A stretch of DNA of 64,000 bases. It comes from Phlegmacium glaucopus (taxonomy: Eukaryota > Basidiomycota > Agaricomycetes > Agaricales > Cortinariaceae). How positions within the stretch are numbered: the first letter of the stretch is position 1; each line of letters opens with the position of its first letter. A program made the translations under genes and the position numbers. The notes beneath the pieces are model-generated. The model searched no databases. It was given only the letters and a program-made list of their open reading frames with translations, and was not told the origin of the DNA. The stretch covers positions 37,132-101,131 of the forward strand of contig MU130698.1 in the NCBI GenBank assembly GCA_015039465.1, written 5' to 3'. This document shows, one piece after another, positions 34,128 through 44,981 of the stretch.

Positions 34128-34699
34128 TATTTCGCTTGTCATAATACACAATAAACACTGTTACACTGAACGTTTCATTCAGCGTGTCATGAAATTCTAA
34201 TGGACCACAAAAAATAATAGCTGCTTGAGTCCAAACCGTGAAAAAGCTGAGCCAGTACGATCGAGAAGACCTTCCCGAAATTCCTGAACCTGAGTCAGAT
34301 CAGAGCAGGTGGAACGAGGCTGGTGTGCACATGCATTATCAAAGCAACACCTATCTTCCATTTGAAGTTGAGAACCACTTGCGAGCAATGAAGATCATTT
34401 ACTGAAATTACCGCAGTCAATAACATCAATAAAAAATGGGAATGGACAGTGATTGGACAGAAGGTGAAGGAAAAAAAATGGACCCATAACCAGCCTAGCA
34501 ACAATTTTACCTCCTTCTGACTTACAATTAAAAACAACGATGTTTAATCAAAGAATTTTTTATTTGCGGTCATAAAGAGAGATGTTTCTTAGATATCAGA
34601 ATTTATGAACTCCTTCATCATCCACCAGTGCCTGATGATGTCTTGAACATGTTCTGAATCAATTAATTCATTTGCAGTGAACGGATAGACACTATGCAT
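34128..34699. other. Downstream region, no gene called
   Basis: Only short frames occur here. The minus-strand frames at 34197-34537 have no recognisable motif or conserved splice structure. Confidence 0.35.
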
Positions 34700-34714
34700 C
34701 TCAATCCAATATGT

Positions 34715-35593
34715 CTAATTTATGTAAGCGCTCAGTACACAATGTTTAAAACAAAAGAGTAAGATCAAAGAACCTACCCTTGAATACGTGGATGGACCAC
34801 AACTAACATCTAAACAGCAAAGCTTCACGACTGCGACTATGGAAGATCCAACATCAGACAAGGACAAGGAACAGTTTGCAATGTTCTGTCGTCCATAAGC
34901 TTTTAGATTCAACTGATTGTTAGAACTGCGCCATTTTATATGCTGCGAACAAACAATATGCTACAATCGAGGGTTATAGTTAAAGAATGACATACCTGAT
35001 CTTTCACAGCACAGTCCGTCGCATCTTGCTCTTCTACGCTTTCCAGGGTTTCTAGCTGTGCCTGAAACAGGCCAGCAAAAAAACACAATGATCCAATTTG
35101 TCCTAAGTCGAGCGACAAACACAAACCGAACTCAACATCAAAAGAAAATTTATATTTAATTAAAAGTCAATAAGGTTATGTATGAAAAGTCACCCACCGA
35201 GTCTTCCACGATTTTAAAACCAGCAAGTTGCCCAAGGACAATAAAACAATTTTCAGAGCCTTCAAGTTCAACAGCAAATCGAAAATGTTGCATTGGTGAC
35301 GAAAACAGACACATAGAATTGCCAAATTGAAAATCGTGACCATAACGAGCATGGGAAAGAGAAACATTGGGAGAAGCCAGAATAAAGTCCTTAAGCATAG
35401 TCGCCATAATCAAGATAAAGGTGTTTTTGTTGGACTGATATAGGTGGTTCAAATACCTGACAAAGTGAATGTGGCCAACACCACAAGCATTGAAAGGATT
35501 TGCACGTAACTGTTCTTTGCACTTCTCCTCAAAGGGGATATAAGTCTCAGATCCTATAACCCAATATAACCATGAGGATCGGTAAGTCATCAT
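34715..35593 (-). CDS. Hypothetical multi-exon gene, unrecognised
   Basis: The clearest exon starts MMTYRSSWLYWVIGSETYIP at 35593 and runs through HIHFVRYLNHLYQSNKNTF and HFRFAVELEGSENCFIVLGQLAGFKIVEDSV, where a GTGGGT donor-like site follows near 35197. A second likely exon near 35000-35065 encodes LETLESVEEQDATDCAVKDQ between good AG and GT sites. A third near 34830-34940 includes LNLKAYGRQNIANCS. No family is recognised. Exon limits are uncertain. Confidence 0.4.
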
Positions 35594-35639
35594 TGCACTT
35601 TTACATTAAAGGGTATGAAGGGTTTAGAACACGACCCGA

Positions 35640-36640
35640 CCTCAAAATGTCATACGTCTTTCAACGCTCATTACTATAAACACTTGACAACCCTAATATC
35701 CTCAGCGATGCCGGGTATGGTACTGTTATTAATGTATAACGTAGACATCTTGGTTTCTAACGTTTGGTAATCGAAAGGTCTATGAACTCATCCTTTAATT
35801 ATAAAGGTCACGATACCAACAATTCTCAGCTGCAAATGTTTTAATACCATCATCAATCAATTTCCATTACACAGTTGAGGTACCCATGCGGAATGTCTCA
35901 TAATGCTACCCTCATGATTTGAGCAAAATTGGGATCTTTGTTTGCATCACAGTGACCAAACAAGTCAGTATTCGACGGCATTATACCGCAGTACCTAACT
36001 TCCTTTATCAAAGGTCCAAAGCGCTATCACCAACCTGATTCACTAATCCTTCCTTCATCGCTTTTGGTGAGACAGCGAATCACGATGCTTACCATTTCTC
36101 ATGAATACCCATTTTGTTAGTCGTGCAAATCCCGGTTTCCCAACTTAACGATGCCAACATGAACATATATGTTATGAAACAAGCATTTGCCATGTATGTC
36201 GCTTTAACATACCTGATGTTCATATCAAGATTCATTATACATGTCAGACTGACCGAATACACTCTAGAATCAATTCACGGCCAGCGACCATGAATCTTGA
36301 TCTCCGACCTTTTGATTATTGGCTACGGCTGTAGGCACTATCAACAACAATGGACAATGAATAACACTAACATTTTTAAAAATAGACATCCGCTATCGTA
36401 TGCCAACCTTTGAAGAGACGAATATAAGACATTTAAGTTTAAAATTGAAAAAAACTTCAGCCACTCCTCGTTTCCCTCCAATAAAAAAAAATGGATACTG
36501 CTAGGTGCAAAACTTTGTTTCTTATGGAGCGAATCAAAACTCAATGTCCTCAATAGCACACCAGCAATCTCCAGTGAGTCCAACTTCAGTGCTCCATGGA
36601 TGCGGGCGACGTTGATAAATACACGCAATTATGTTGCTTC
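35640..36640. other. Gene-poor stretch
   Basis: I see no feature I can support. One minus-strand frame at 36341-36628 lacks motifs and codon regularity and is treated as chance. Confidence 0.35.
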
Positions 36641-36641
36641 A

Positions 36642-37687
36642 CATCAGGAAAAATGATTTTGGCCCTAGGTAGCCTTGGGTAATTTGTTAGTATCACATCA
36701 CTACTCAGGACACCCCAGGACACCCCAGGACACCTCAGGACACCTCAGGACATCCTAGAGCAGCACAGGTAAAATTTTGAGTGTCACCCATTTTCTCAGG
36801 ACACCTTTAGTGTATCCTGTGCATTGACCATCTGGACCAAATCACATCAGGAGGCCCTGGGAGTCCCTTAGAATTTATGAATTTTGCTAGAAAATCTTTA
36901 ACCGCCGCGTCCAAAAAAGTATTTTGCAGTTTTCTCAATAAGGAGAGCTGCTATTAATATAATTTAAACATATTCAGGGTCCTAAAACAATTCTCTACCA
37001 TCTTTAAAAAATTTCCTTTTTTGGAATTTATGTAATCTACCCTGACCCAGCACCATATGCTTGAAATCATGCTTATCTGTGATCATGTGACCAATGGTCT
37101 GTGCGCCATCCAAAAGATATATAAACCACCCACAATTTTGTTTTCTTATTTCCTACTTCCCCAGTATTATACTAGTATATTTATGTATCACTATTTTATT
37201 ATTATTTTATTACTAGTACTATATATGATGTTTAGAATAATTGAATATAATTTTATTGTTATTATTATTATTCTGTTGTGTGAGACCACTCAAATATCTG
37301 GTTTATATATGTTTTCTAGCATCAGATCCAAAGGGACTAAGGCTGCCTCAGGATGCTCTCAGGTTGCCTCAGGATGCTCTCAGGTTGCCTCAGGTTGCCT
37401 CAGGTTGCCTCAGGATGCTCTCAGGTTGCCTCAGGACGCTCACTCAGGTTGCCTCAGGTTGCTCTCAGGATAGCCTAGGACGTTCTCAGGTTACATAGGT
37501 CACATGATCTCAGGATTTCGAGCCTCAGGTGTGCCCCAGGACAGATTCATAAAACTTTCCATAAAAAGGAAACTTGCACAAAAGATGGCAGAGAACTCTC
37601 TTAGGACCCTGAATATGCACCCTGAGCTGCCTGGGGCACCCCAGGACATTTCAGGACAGCCTAGGGCACAAGTCATTTTTCCTGATG
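36642..37687. mobile_element. Terminal-inverted-repeat element with CTCAGG minisatellite
   Basis: The left end CATCAGGAAAAATGATTTTG and the right end, reverse complemented, CATCAGGAAAAATGACTTGT share 15 perfect bases and continue with GCCCTAGG on both sides. Next to both ends lie repeated CAGGACACCCCAGGACACC-type words in opposite orientation (36711-36800 and 37625-37665). No target duplication is evident and no transposase is encoded inside. It is likely a non-autonomous DNA transposon of unknown superfamily. Confidence 0.65.
37341..37485 (+). repeat. Minisatellite, units of CTCAGGTTGC and CTCAGGATGC
   Basis: About a dozen 10-bp words alternating CTCAGGTTGC, CTCAGGATGC and close variants lie inside the inverted-repeat element. 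The open frame that crosses it (reading LRLPQDA repeats) is a by-product of the repeat. Confidence 0.85.
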
Positions 37688-37719
37688 CACCTGATTTTGA
37701 TTCGGAAGTGGTGTGGATG

Positions 37720-38885
37720 AAGACCGGCAACCAGAACAATCTCATGAATGCGCCACTCAATAACAAGCATACCCCCTCTGAGAAAGCAACGTGTACAGTA
37801 GTCGGCGTCATCTCCAGTGATCGACTTTTAGTAGACGCCCATGGCAACTTCAATCCCAGCTTCCCTAATTCAACTTTAGAGACCGCAAAAGCACAATTCC
37901 AAATAGTGTCCCCCAAAACCCACCCAGAATTCAAGACAGACTTCCAAACCAGCCTTGAACGCATCGAGAATCTTCAAAGGAAGGCGGCGACTGATGGACC
38001 TGGCCCAGAACATTTCATTGTCTGGGATACATCAAAGCGAGAAAAGGCGATCAAATTCTCTTGGCCTTTGTTCAAGAAGAGGGTGAGTGCTTATTTTGCT
38101 GATAAGTTAAATACATCCCAACACTGACACTGTGTATCCAGACCATCCAGTACGATTGTACATAGGCTAAACTTTGAGATACTCACAATTTAATCATTCT
38201 GATCGCAGCCACGGACGACAAGGACTGGTCTAACGGATATCCAATCAGAGACAGGTTCCAGACCATGTTCGAAAATATAATTCATAAATGGCGAGTGGAC
38301 CCAATGCGTGTGTATGATGCTCAGGGGAAACTTATCAAGACTCACGACCTGGAACTCTCGCTCAAAGGATCACTCATCCTCATTCAATTCAGCTTGAGAC
38401 ACTATGCGATCAGAGAAAAGAATAACAATGGAAAAGCAAGCAACACATTTTCCGCCATGGCTACAGAGATTCAAATCCTCAAACCTGCCAAAAAAGTACT
38501 CCGTCTCCCTATAAAAGCCTGGCGTTAAAGGGCCCAACCATTCCTTCCTCAATCCCCCAGCATAAGGAGAGACCAAATAAGTGCCACCATCTCCTTTCAC
38601 CCAGGTAACGACAAAAGACGTCAATACTTATTACAAAATTCATTTTTATATAAACAGCACTCATTGCTGGGGCATCAACTCCCAACCCCAGCACCACCAT
38701 CAGTTCTGAAGATGATAATTCAGGGCCCATTCGCGAACTCCCTTTCACTCAATATGCCAACGCACATTTGTTAACGAAGGTGGACGGGAAAAAGAGGGCG
38801 GTGGATGAAGATGATGATGCTACAGCAACCGAGGGTGAATCCCCTCTCGTCGAAGGTCCAGCAAAAAAAAAAAAAAAGCAAAACA
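37720..38885 (+). CDS. Hypothetical protein with Lys-rich nuclear-type tail
   Basis: Unrecognised, three or four exons. Exon 1 from MKTGNQNNLMNAPLNNKH (37720) reads CTVVGVISSDRLLVDAHGNF, GPGPEHFIVWDTSKREKAIKFS and ends near 38081. Exon 2 (from 38209) reads DDKDWSNGYPIRDRFQTMFEN, KWRVDPMRVYDAQG and LILIQFSLRHYAI. The last exon (from about 38659) ends with a Ser/acid-rich stretch, DGKKRAVDEDDDATATEGES and PAKKKKKQNKW, which could act as a nuclear localisation signal. The frame is also open upstream into the inverted-repeat element, so that element may have inserted at or near its 5' end. A nuclear or DNA-associated role is only suggested by the tail. Confidence 0.5.
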
Positions 38886-39262
38886 AATGGTAAATACCTT
38901 CAACTCCATCGAATGGCCACTGAATTAATATGAATTCTTGCAATGGAATTAGATAATCATACAGCTTTGCAATGAGTCAAAGCCGACTATTATTTACGTA
39001 CACTGTCTTCAATAGCTAAATGTGCTTGTATGTTAACATCCCAAATCATATATTCAACTTTGTATACATAACTCTTAATTTTATGTTGCAAAAAGGAAGG
39101 AGGATTACTCAGCAAGGTTTTTTGTCAACGAAGTCGACCACTAGTTATTTTACAGTATGATAAATAGATCAATTTAGATCATAGTTATCTGCTGATTTAA
39201 CATTCAAGGCTTTGCAATTTCCAGTTTAATCAACAAGTGTAGTCAACACTTTTGACCCTTAC
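38886..39262. other. AT-rich intergenic sequence
   Basis: I see nothing recognisable between the preceding gene and the LTR copy. Confidence 0.35.
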
Positions 39263-39835
39263 TGTTACATTCCGTTATACGTTACTCTGGTCCGGCTCCG
39301 TCGGAGCTGTTTCCGGTAGTCCATACTCCATACAGTGCCTTCCCTCATATCCCAAACTACTCTTCCTATGTTCAACTCCGAGACTTCTCCATGTCATTCC
39401 GGTTCCTCCATCTATACTCCAAACCCATTATCACTTCTTTGCCACTACCACTATTCTTTGTCATCATCCTTCCCACCATCAGTCAGCACACCCGCCATGG
39501 ATTATTCACCCACGAATGCAGGACCTTCCCGGGAGCAGAACGCAGCACTTATATTTATCTTTTATATTTCGGTTGCTATTCCTTTATTTTATTTAAGTAC
39601 TCAAAACTTGTATGTTTTCCCTCAGTTTGAATATCAACTTAGTTTCCTCCTCTTGTTTTTCCTCTAAGTCACTGAGGTCTTCCGACTTGTTACTTTCCTC
39701 TTCCATTCCAAAATCAGGACACCTTAGGAGCTGGGCGGCACAGCACACATGCTGAGGCCAACATCCTTTCCGGGTTACTGTTCCAGTTCCGTTCCGGAGT
39801 AACTCCGACGTGACTTCCTTGTTTTAAACTTAACA
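39263..39835 (+). mobile_element. Solo LTR, family A copy 2
   Basis: 573 bp, TGTTACATTCCGTTATACG to AAACTTAACA, closely matching the copy at 18114 along its length. The flanks differ (CTTAC left, GTGCT right), so the target duplication is lost. That could reflect recombination between two LTR copies. Confidence 0.85.
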
Positions 39836-40089
39836 GTGCTGATATGGCCAGTCAATGAGAATTTGAAAAATTAAGGAAAAGAAGTAAAAACAGAATTTTG
39901 AAGGAAAATGAAATAAAAGATACAATATTGAAATGAATGGAAGGTGAGTAGGTTTGGGTTCAGGTACTGATTTGGGTGTTGATTCAGGGCTGATTTGGCT
40001 GATTGATAGGAATTTGAAAACCAAAGAAAAATGAAAATGAGTGAAAATAGGAAGGAAGTTAAACTGTCTGTGGGTTGGAATATACAGCT

Positions 40090-40130
40090 CCAAATTTGGG
40101 TTTTGGTTTTGGTTTTGGTTTTGGTTTGGG
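40090..40130 (+). repeat. Hexanucleotide microsatellite (TTTTGG)n
   Basis: About five consecutive GGTTTT units with minor variation. Confidence 0.8.
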
Positions 40131-40323
40131 ATGTTTGTCCAGTCTGATGAGAAACTGAGTACTATCCCCTGACAGTCTGTGAGATAAATATTGGGAAGTA
40201 GTGATGCCACAGTCCAACCAAAGTTTGAACCTGAACTTTGAGAACTGGACTAAAAGTCAGTTCAAAGTTCAGAGCATGGCTGAACTGAACCGGTTTTGAG
40301 GTTCAATGAGGCATATTTTGCCC

Positions 40324-41254
40324 TAATTCTTGGAAGTTAGGTTGATTGACTGGAAAATAACTGAGACCTAACCAGACCTAACTGCAAAGCTAACCTAACT
40401 GCAGTTAGGGTTAGTCAATTTCAAAAATAAAGTAACCATTAACTAACTGGTCATAACCACCCCTATTTTACCCCTTCAAAATGTGCCTAAGAATGTGAAA
40501 AACACTCAAACTTTGACTGAGTTATTGTCAAATCTCTAAATGTTAGTCAAAATAGTAGCTTTTTAAGATTATTTTCATAAATATGTCAATTCATCACCAA
40601 ATTAAGTGTTCTTGGGCTCATTTTAAAATTAAAATAAGCGGAAATAATATTTATTGAGATATATATGCAGTACTTTACCCTCCCCCACACATTCCGAGCA
40701 GGTCCAAGTGGGTCCGAGCAGGTCCGAGCAGGTCCGAGCAATCCGAGCAAATTCCGACCAAATTCCGACCAAATTCCAAGCAATCCGACCAAATTCCGAC
40801 CAACTTCTGACCTCATTTAGGGTTAGGTTAAGGTTTGGTTAGAGTCTATTTAGGGTTAGGATTAAGGTTTATTTAAGAGGTTAGGGCAGTATATTGATCC
40901 TAGGTGGTTATAATGAATTTGATGTAAAATTGGTCGGAATATGGTCGGATTCTGCTCGGATTCTGCTCGGATTCTGCTTGGAGTTCGCTCGGACTCGCTC
41001 GGACCCACTCGGAATGTGTGGGGGAGAGTAAAGACCTCTATATATGGACAGATTTTCCTGCTTTTTGCTGAATTTAAGTTTTTTGGTCCTACCCAGTTAG
41101 TCACTAGTTAGTAACTGCAAATAACTGACTATAACTGGTTATTTGCAGTCTGGTTAGGTTATTTTTGGTTCTAGGACAAAGGCTAACCAGTCTTGGTCTC
41201 GGTTAGAGCCCCTGAGCACCAAATAACCAGACCTAACCAGACTTTTAAGCACTA
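40324..41254. mobile_element. Non-autonomous hAT-like element, family B copy 1
   Basis: The right end, reverse complemented, reads TAGTGCTTAAAAGTCTGG and matches the ends of the element at 42957 (TAGTGTTTAAAAGTCCGG). The proposed left end, TAATTCTTGGAAGTTAGG, is more diverged. The flanking 8-mers TTTTGCCC and TTTTTCCC differ at one base. CTAACC/GGTTAG words fill the subterminal parts. The left boundary is less secure than the right. Confidence 0.5.
40671..41033. repeat. Large imperfect palindrome with CGGAC/GTCCG words
   Basis: The left arm TACTTTACCCTCCCCCACAC then ATTCCGAGCAGGTCC is mirrored by GGACCCACTCGGAATGTGTG then GGGGAGAGTAAAGA. Inside, CCGAGCAGGTCCGAGCAGG and CCGACCAAATT repeats face TCGGATTCTGCTCGGATTC on the other arm. 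The transcript could fold into a long hairpin. It lies inside family B copy 1. Confidence 0.7.
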
Positions 41255-41282
41255 TTTTTCCCAAACACTTGCTTTATATGGT

Positions 41283-41850
41283 TGTTAAGTTTAGACAAAG
41301 GGTATTGTCAGAGTGACTCCAGAATGGAACTGGAACAAGTAACAGAAAGGACTTTGGCCTCAGCATATGTGCTGTGCTGCCCAGCTCCTATAATGTCCTG
41401 ATTTTGGAACCAGAAGAGAACGGAATAAGATGGAAGACCTCAGTGACTTAGAGGATGAACAAGAGGAGGAAACTAAGTTGATATTTGAACTGAGGAAAAC
41501 ATACAAGTTTGAGTACTTAAATAATAAAAGGAATAGCAACTGAAATATAAAGGATAAATATAAAGTGCTGTGTTCTGCTCCCAGAAGGTCCTGCATTCTT
41601 GGGTGAATAATCCATAGTGGGTGTGCTGACTGATAGTGGGAAAGTGATGACAAAGAAATAGTGGTTGTGGCAAAGATGTGGTAATGAGTTTGGAGTACCG
41701 TTGAAAGAGCTGGAATGATATGGAGAAGTCTCGGAGTTGGATGTAGGAAGAGTAGATCCAGATACAAGGGAAAGTACTGGAACAGAGCACGGACTACCCA
41801 AGACAACTCCAATGGAGCTGGACCGGAGTAACGTATAACAGAATGTAACA
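41283..41850 (-). mobile_element. Solo LTR, family A copy 3 (perfect 5-bp target duplication)
   Basis: 568 bp on the minus strand, from TGTTAAGTTTAGAC to ..GAATGTAACA on the plus strand. The flanks are ATGGT at 41278-41282 and ATGGT at 41851-41855. The internal sequence matches the other three copies. Confidence 0.9.
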
Positions 41851-42227
41851 ATGGTAATCAGTTCAGTTCAGAACTGGACCAGAACCAGGTTCAAGGGGGT
41901 GTCATAAAAAATAAAATCATATCATCTCACCTTATTTTTTAACAGACAGTCAGATACCCACCTCCTGTAACATAACAAATTTCCATATTTAGATAGTTTT
42001 GAGCACAAAAATGAGTTGGGTGTGTCATTCTGATGGCTTGGGGTTCTAGTTCCAACAATTTTTTAAGCTGGCCCCCCCCCTCCCCACATGATATTTTTTA
42101 TTTTAATCCTATCACCCCTTTGACCAAGTTCAAAGTTCAGACTGTTGCCTGAACTGGACCAATAGTTTGGTTCAGGGTTTGCCAAAAATGGAAGAGAACC
42201 AGACTGAACCAGGCTTCAGCATCACTA

Positions 42228-42956
42228 GTCACATTAGCTTAATTGGCTGTATGACAAAGTTTTGAAACTCCCAATCCTTTGGACTTGCACACTTGGCTTT
42301 CTTCTGACACAACCATCCACCCATCTTATGCCAAGGTGACACCAGGGGCTATTTAATATATATATTACCAAGTCAACTCCAAAGTCTCATTGGTGAAAGT
42401 GTTGCCAATGTTTTTTATTTTATTTTTCTATTCACAATTTAGTCAAAAATTTGAAACTCCCAACTCATGATAGTAGAGGATGTTCATGATTGATAATATT
42501 AACAGGCTACTTAGTTGCTCTCAGTTTGCAAGCAGACTCTAAGTGTTAGAGTCTGCCTATATGTATTTTTTTTGATTGATGGTGTATCAATGAGAAAACA
42601 CCTGTAACAGCTTTACCAGAGGGGTCTTGGAACTTGAAATTACTAGTTAGTCCCCTTGTATAAGTCACATGATAATTGTACCTGACCATCAAGCACCCAT
42701 ACCTGTTTTGAATGCTCACCCATCTCCAATGCCAAGGACCTGTTTTGAACACCAACTACCCATTTTCAAGACCAACCACCATAAAACTGCCTGTTTTCAA
42801 CACCAATTACCCATTTTGATGCCCACTGCCCATTTTTGAGACCCAACTGCCTGTTTTTTCAACCCCCATCTGCTCATCTTACTCTAGACCCTCTTGTGGG
42901 GGGATGGTTGCTATTTAATTTTATCTCTTATGTATTAGCCAATCTTATTTTATTTC
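42228..42956. other. Repeat-rich non-coding stretch
   Basis: No gene is supported. 42715-42860 contains loose repeats of ACCAACTRCCCATTTTSAA-like words (about 27-30 bp period), perhaps a decayed minisatellite. Confidence 0.4.
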
Positions 42957-44029
42957 TAGTGTTTAAAGGTCTGGTTATGAGACCAGAAAAAGACCGGTCT
43001 CGATTAATCGGTCTTTTGAGGTTCAGACCAATTTGAGCCAACAAAAAGGTAGCGGTAGCCCTAATTTACTCCTTTCCAACGAGCCCAAGATCATAAAAAT
43101 CCAATAAAAACTGGCTGAGAAATAAATAGATCTGTAAAATAGTCTAAAATATTCACTAAAATAAAGCATTTTACTAGTATTACTGTAGAAAATCCAACTC
43201 CTAACGGAATCTAACGTTTTTAGGCTCATTCGGAAGTTATCATTAAGCTTAACAACCTTCTTTGATGCAAATATATATATGTGTCAGCAGAAGACCAGTT
43301 ACAGACTGATTAAGACCAGTTAGGACCAGGACCAGTCCTAGGACCTGTTAAGTTTGTGAACTCTGTTCCGGAGTATCAGACAGAGTTTGACCAGAACAGA
43401 ACCACAGAACGGAACAGGACTATAGCCTCAGTGTATGTGCTGTGCTACCCTAAACCTTCATGTCCTAATTTCGGAACCAGAAGTTGTGAGAACTTAGAGG
43501 AAGAATAGGAGGAGGAAACTAGGTTGATATTCAAACTGAGGAAAACATACAAGTTTTGAGTACATAAATAATAAAAGGAATTGCAACCGAAATATAAAAG
43601 ATAAATATAAAGTGCTGCATTCTGCTCCCGGAAGGTCCTGCATTCTTGGGTGAATAATCCATAGCTGGTGTGCTGACTGATAGTGGGAAAGTGATGAGAA
43701 AGAAATTGTGGTTGTGGCGAAGATGTGGTATTGGGTTTGGAGGAGCCAGAATGATACAGAGAAGTCTTGGAGTTGGACGTAGGAGGAGTAGATCCAGAAA
43801 CAAGGGAAAGTACTGGAACAGAGTACGGAGTACCAGAGACAACTCCGACAGAGTTGGACCGGAGTCACATATAATGGAATGTAACAGGACTGAAAAAAAC
43901 TGATGTAAACCGGTCCTAAGTGGTCCAGTCCGGTCTTTTGAGGTCCTAGGACCGAGGTGGACCAGCTACGGTCTCGGTTAAAGGCCCTGAGGGTCACAAA
44001 ACCGGACCAGACCGGACTTTTAAACACTA
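42957..44029. mobile_element. Non-autonomous hAT element, family B copy 2, with nested LTR
   Basis: Left end TAGTGTTTAAAGGTCTGG; right end reverse complemented TAGTGTTTAAAAGTCCGG. Perfect 8-bp target duplication TTTATTTC at 42949-42956 and 44030-44037. Subterminal GGTCC/GGACC words occur on both sides. The solo LTR at 43346-43886 is inserted within it. Without that LTR the element would be about 530 bp. The 8-bp duplication and ends place it in the hAT superfamily. No transposase is encoded. Confidence 0.85.
43346..43886 (-). mobile_element. Solo LTR, family A copy 4 (nested)
   Basis: 541 bp on the minus strand, TGTTAAGTTTGTGAAC to GGAATGTAACA on the plus strand. The flanks are GGACC and GGACT, a target duplication with one difference. 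It lies inside a hAT-type element, so that element is older than this insertion. Confidence 0.85.
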
Positions 44030-44207
44030 TTTATTTCACCCACATAATATGACAGGCAGAGCAACCCCTCACAAGAGGGGATTTTACTTTTCATGTATTA
44101 ATTTCTTTTGTAAATTAATTATAAACAAAGTATAAATATTGTTTATATAATAATGATATCCCTCCTGTTAAGGAAATATTAACTGAGATGTTGATACTGA
44201 TTTGATA

Positions 44208-44816
44208 TAGGGATGCCAAAGTTCAGTTCTGGTTCTGGTTCACCCCCAGCCATCTGGTTCTGGTTCTGGTTCTGGATTGGCCAGAAATCTGAGAACCAGT
44301 TCTGAACCACTTTATCCCAAGGCAAATACCTAAGTAAGATATCTACTTATTTGCATGTTAAATGACACATTGTACCTGTATCTATAATGAAAATATTTAT
44401 CCAAGTCACCAACACTATATATTTCCAATCAGAAGTACATCATCCTTTGGTCTGGCATAGTACATAATCAATAATATGTCTCATTTACTTTATAACTTCA
44501 GGTTTTATTAATATTAATTATACTCCTATTGCAAGAATCCAATTCAAGGTTGTCACTAGTTGGCAAAATGGTTTAGTAGTATTTTTTCATGTTTACTTCT
44601 AGTGATGTCATATTTTTAACATGAATACTACAAAATTCTGGCCTCAAACTTCAAGATATATTTATTTCTAAGAAGTAAGATGTAATTGTAGAAAACAAAT
44701 TTTAAAATGAGAATTTCTTGTCTAATTGGTGATATCATAACAGAAGTCTATTTTTAACTGGTTCTATGGTTCAAACTGGTTCTGAACCAGAACCGAACCA
44801 AGAGAACCGGTTCTGT

Positions 44817-44901
<85 letters not shown>

Positions 44902-44973
44902 CCTAAGTGGTTCTGGTTCTGGTTCTGAGAAAATGGGTCCTGAACCGAACTGAACTGAACTTCGGCATCCCTA
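44208..44973. mobile_element. Non-autonomous hAT element with perfect 8-bp target duplication
   Basis: 766 bp. The left end TAGGGATGCCAAAGTTCAG and the inverted right end TAGGGATGCCGAAGTTCAG differ at one base. The flanks are ATTTGATA at 44200-44207 and ATTTGATA at 44974-44981. Both subterminal regions are filled with GGTTCT/AGAACC words. There is no coding capacity. The same end type occurs at 20792. Confidence 0.92.
44814..44903 (+). repeat. Hexanucleotide microsatellite (GGTTCT)n
   Basis: About 14 uninterrupted GGTTCT units, with more after a short break to 44930. It has expanded from the subterminal GGTTCT words of the surrounding hAT element. Confidence 0.95.
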
Positions 44974-44981
44974 ATTTGATA

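Larger units (their letters stand above)
40199..42227. mobile_element. Possible outer hAT-like element holding nested insertions
   Basis: The left end TAGTGATGCCACAGTCCAA and the inverted right end TAGTGATGCTGAAGCCTGG resemble the TAGGGATGCCAAAG family end at 44208. Subterminal GGTTC/GAACT words lie inside both ends. The flanking 8-mers do not match (TTGGGAAG and GTCACATT), so the pairing is tentative. A hAT-like element at 40324 and a solo LTR at 41283 lie inside. Confidence 0.35.

Noticed and set aside
35705..36600. Possible protein genes in the 35.6-36.6 kb stretch
   Set aside because: Only short frames without motifs or plausible splice chains were found.
37057..37498. Open frames reading repeated SGCSQVA or LRLPQDA
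   Set aside because: They are translations of the CTCAGG minisatellite in successive frames and have no independent support.
39836..41282. Idea that the LTRs at 39263 and 41283 bound one full retrotransposon
   Set aside because: They are in opposite orientation. The sequence between them has no gag/pol motif, and the second has its own perfect target duplication.
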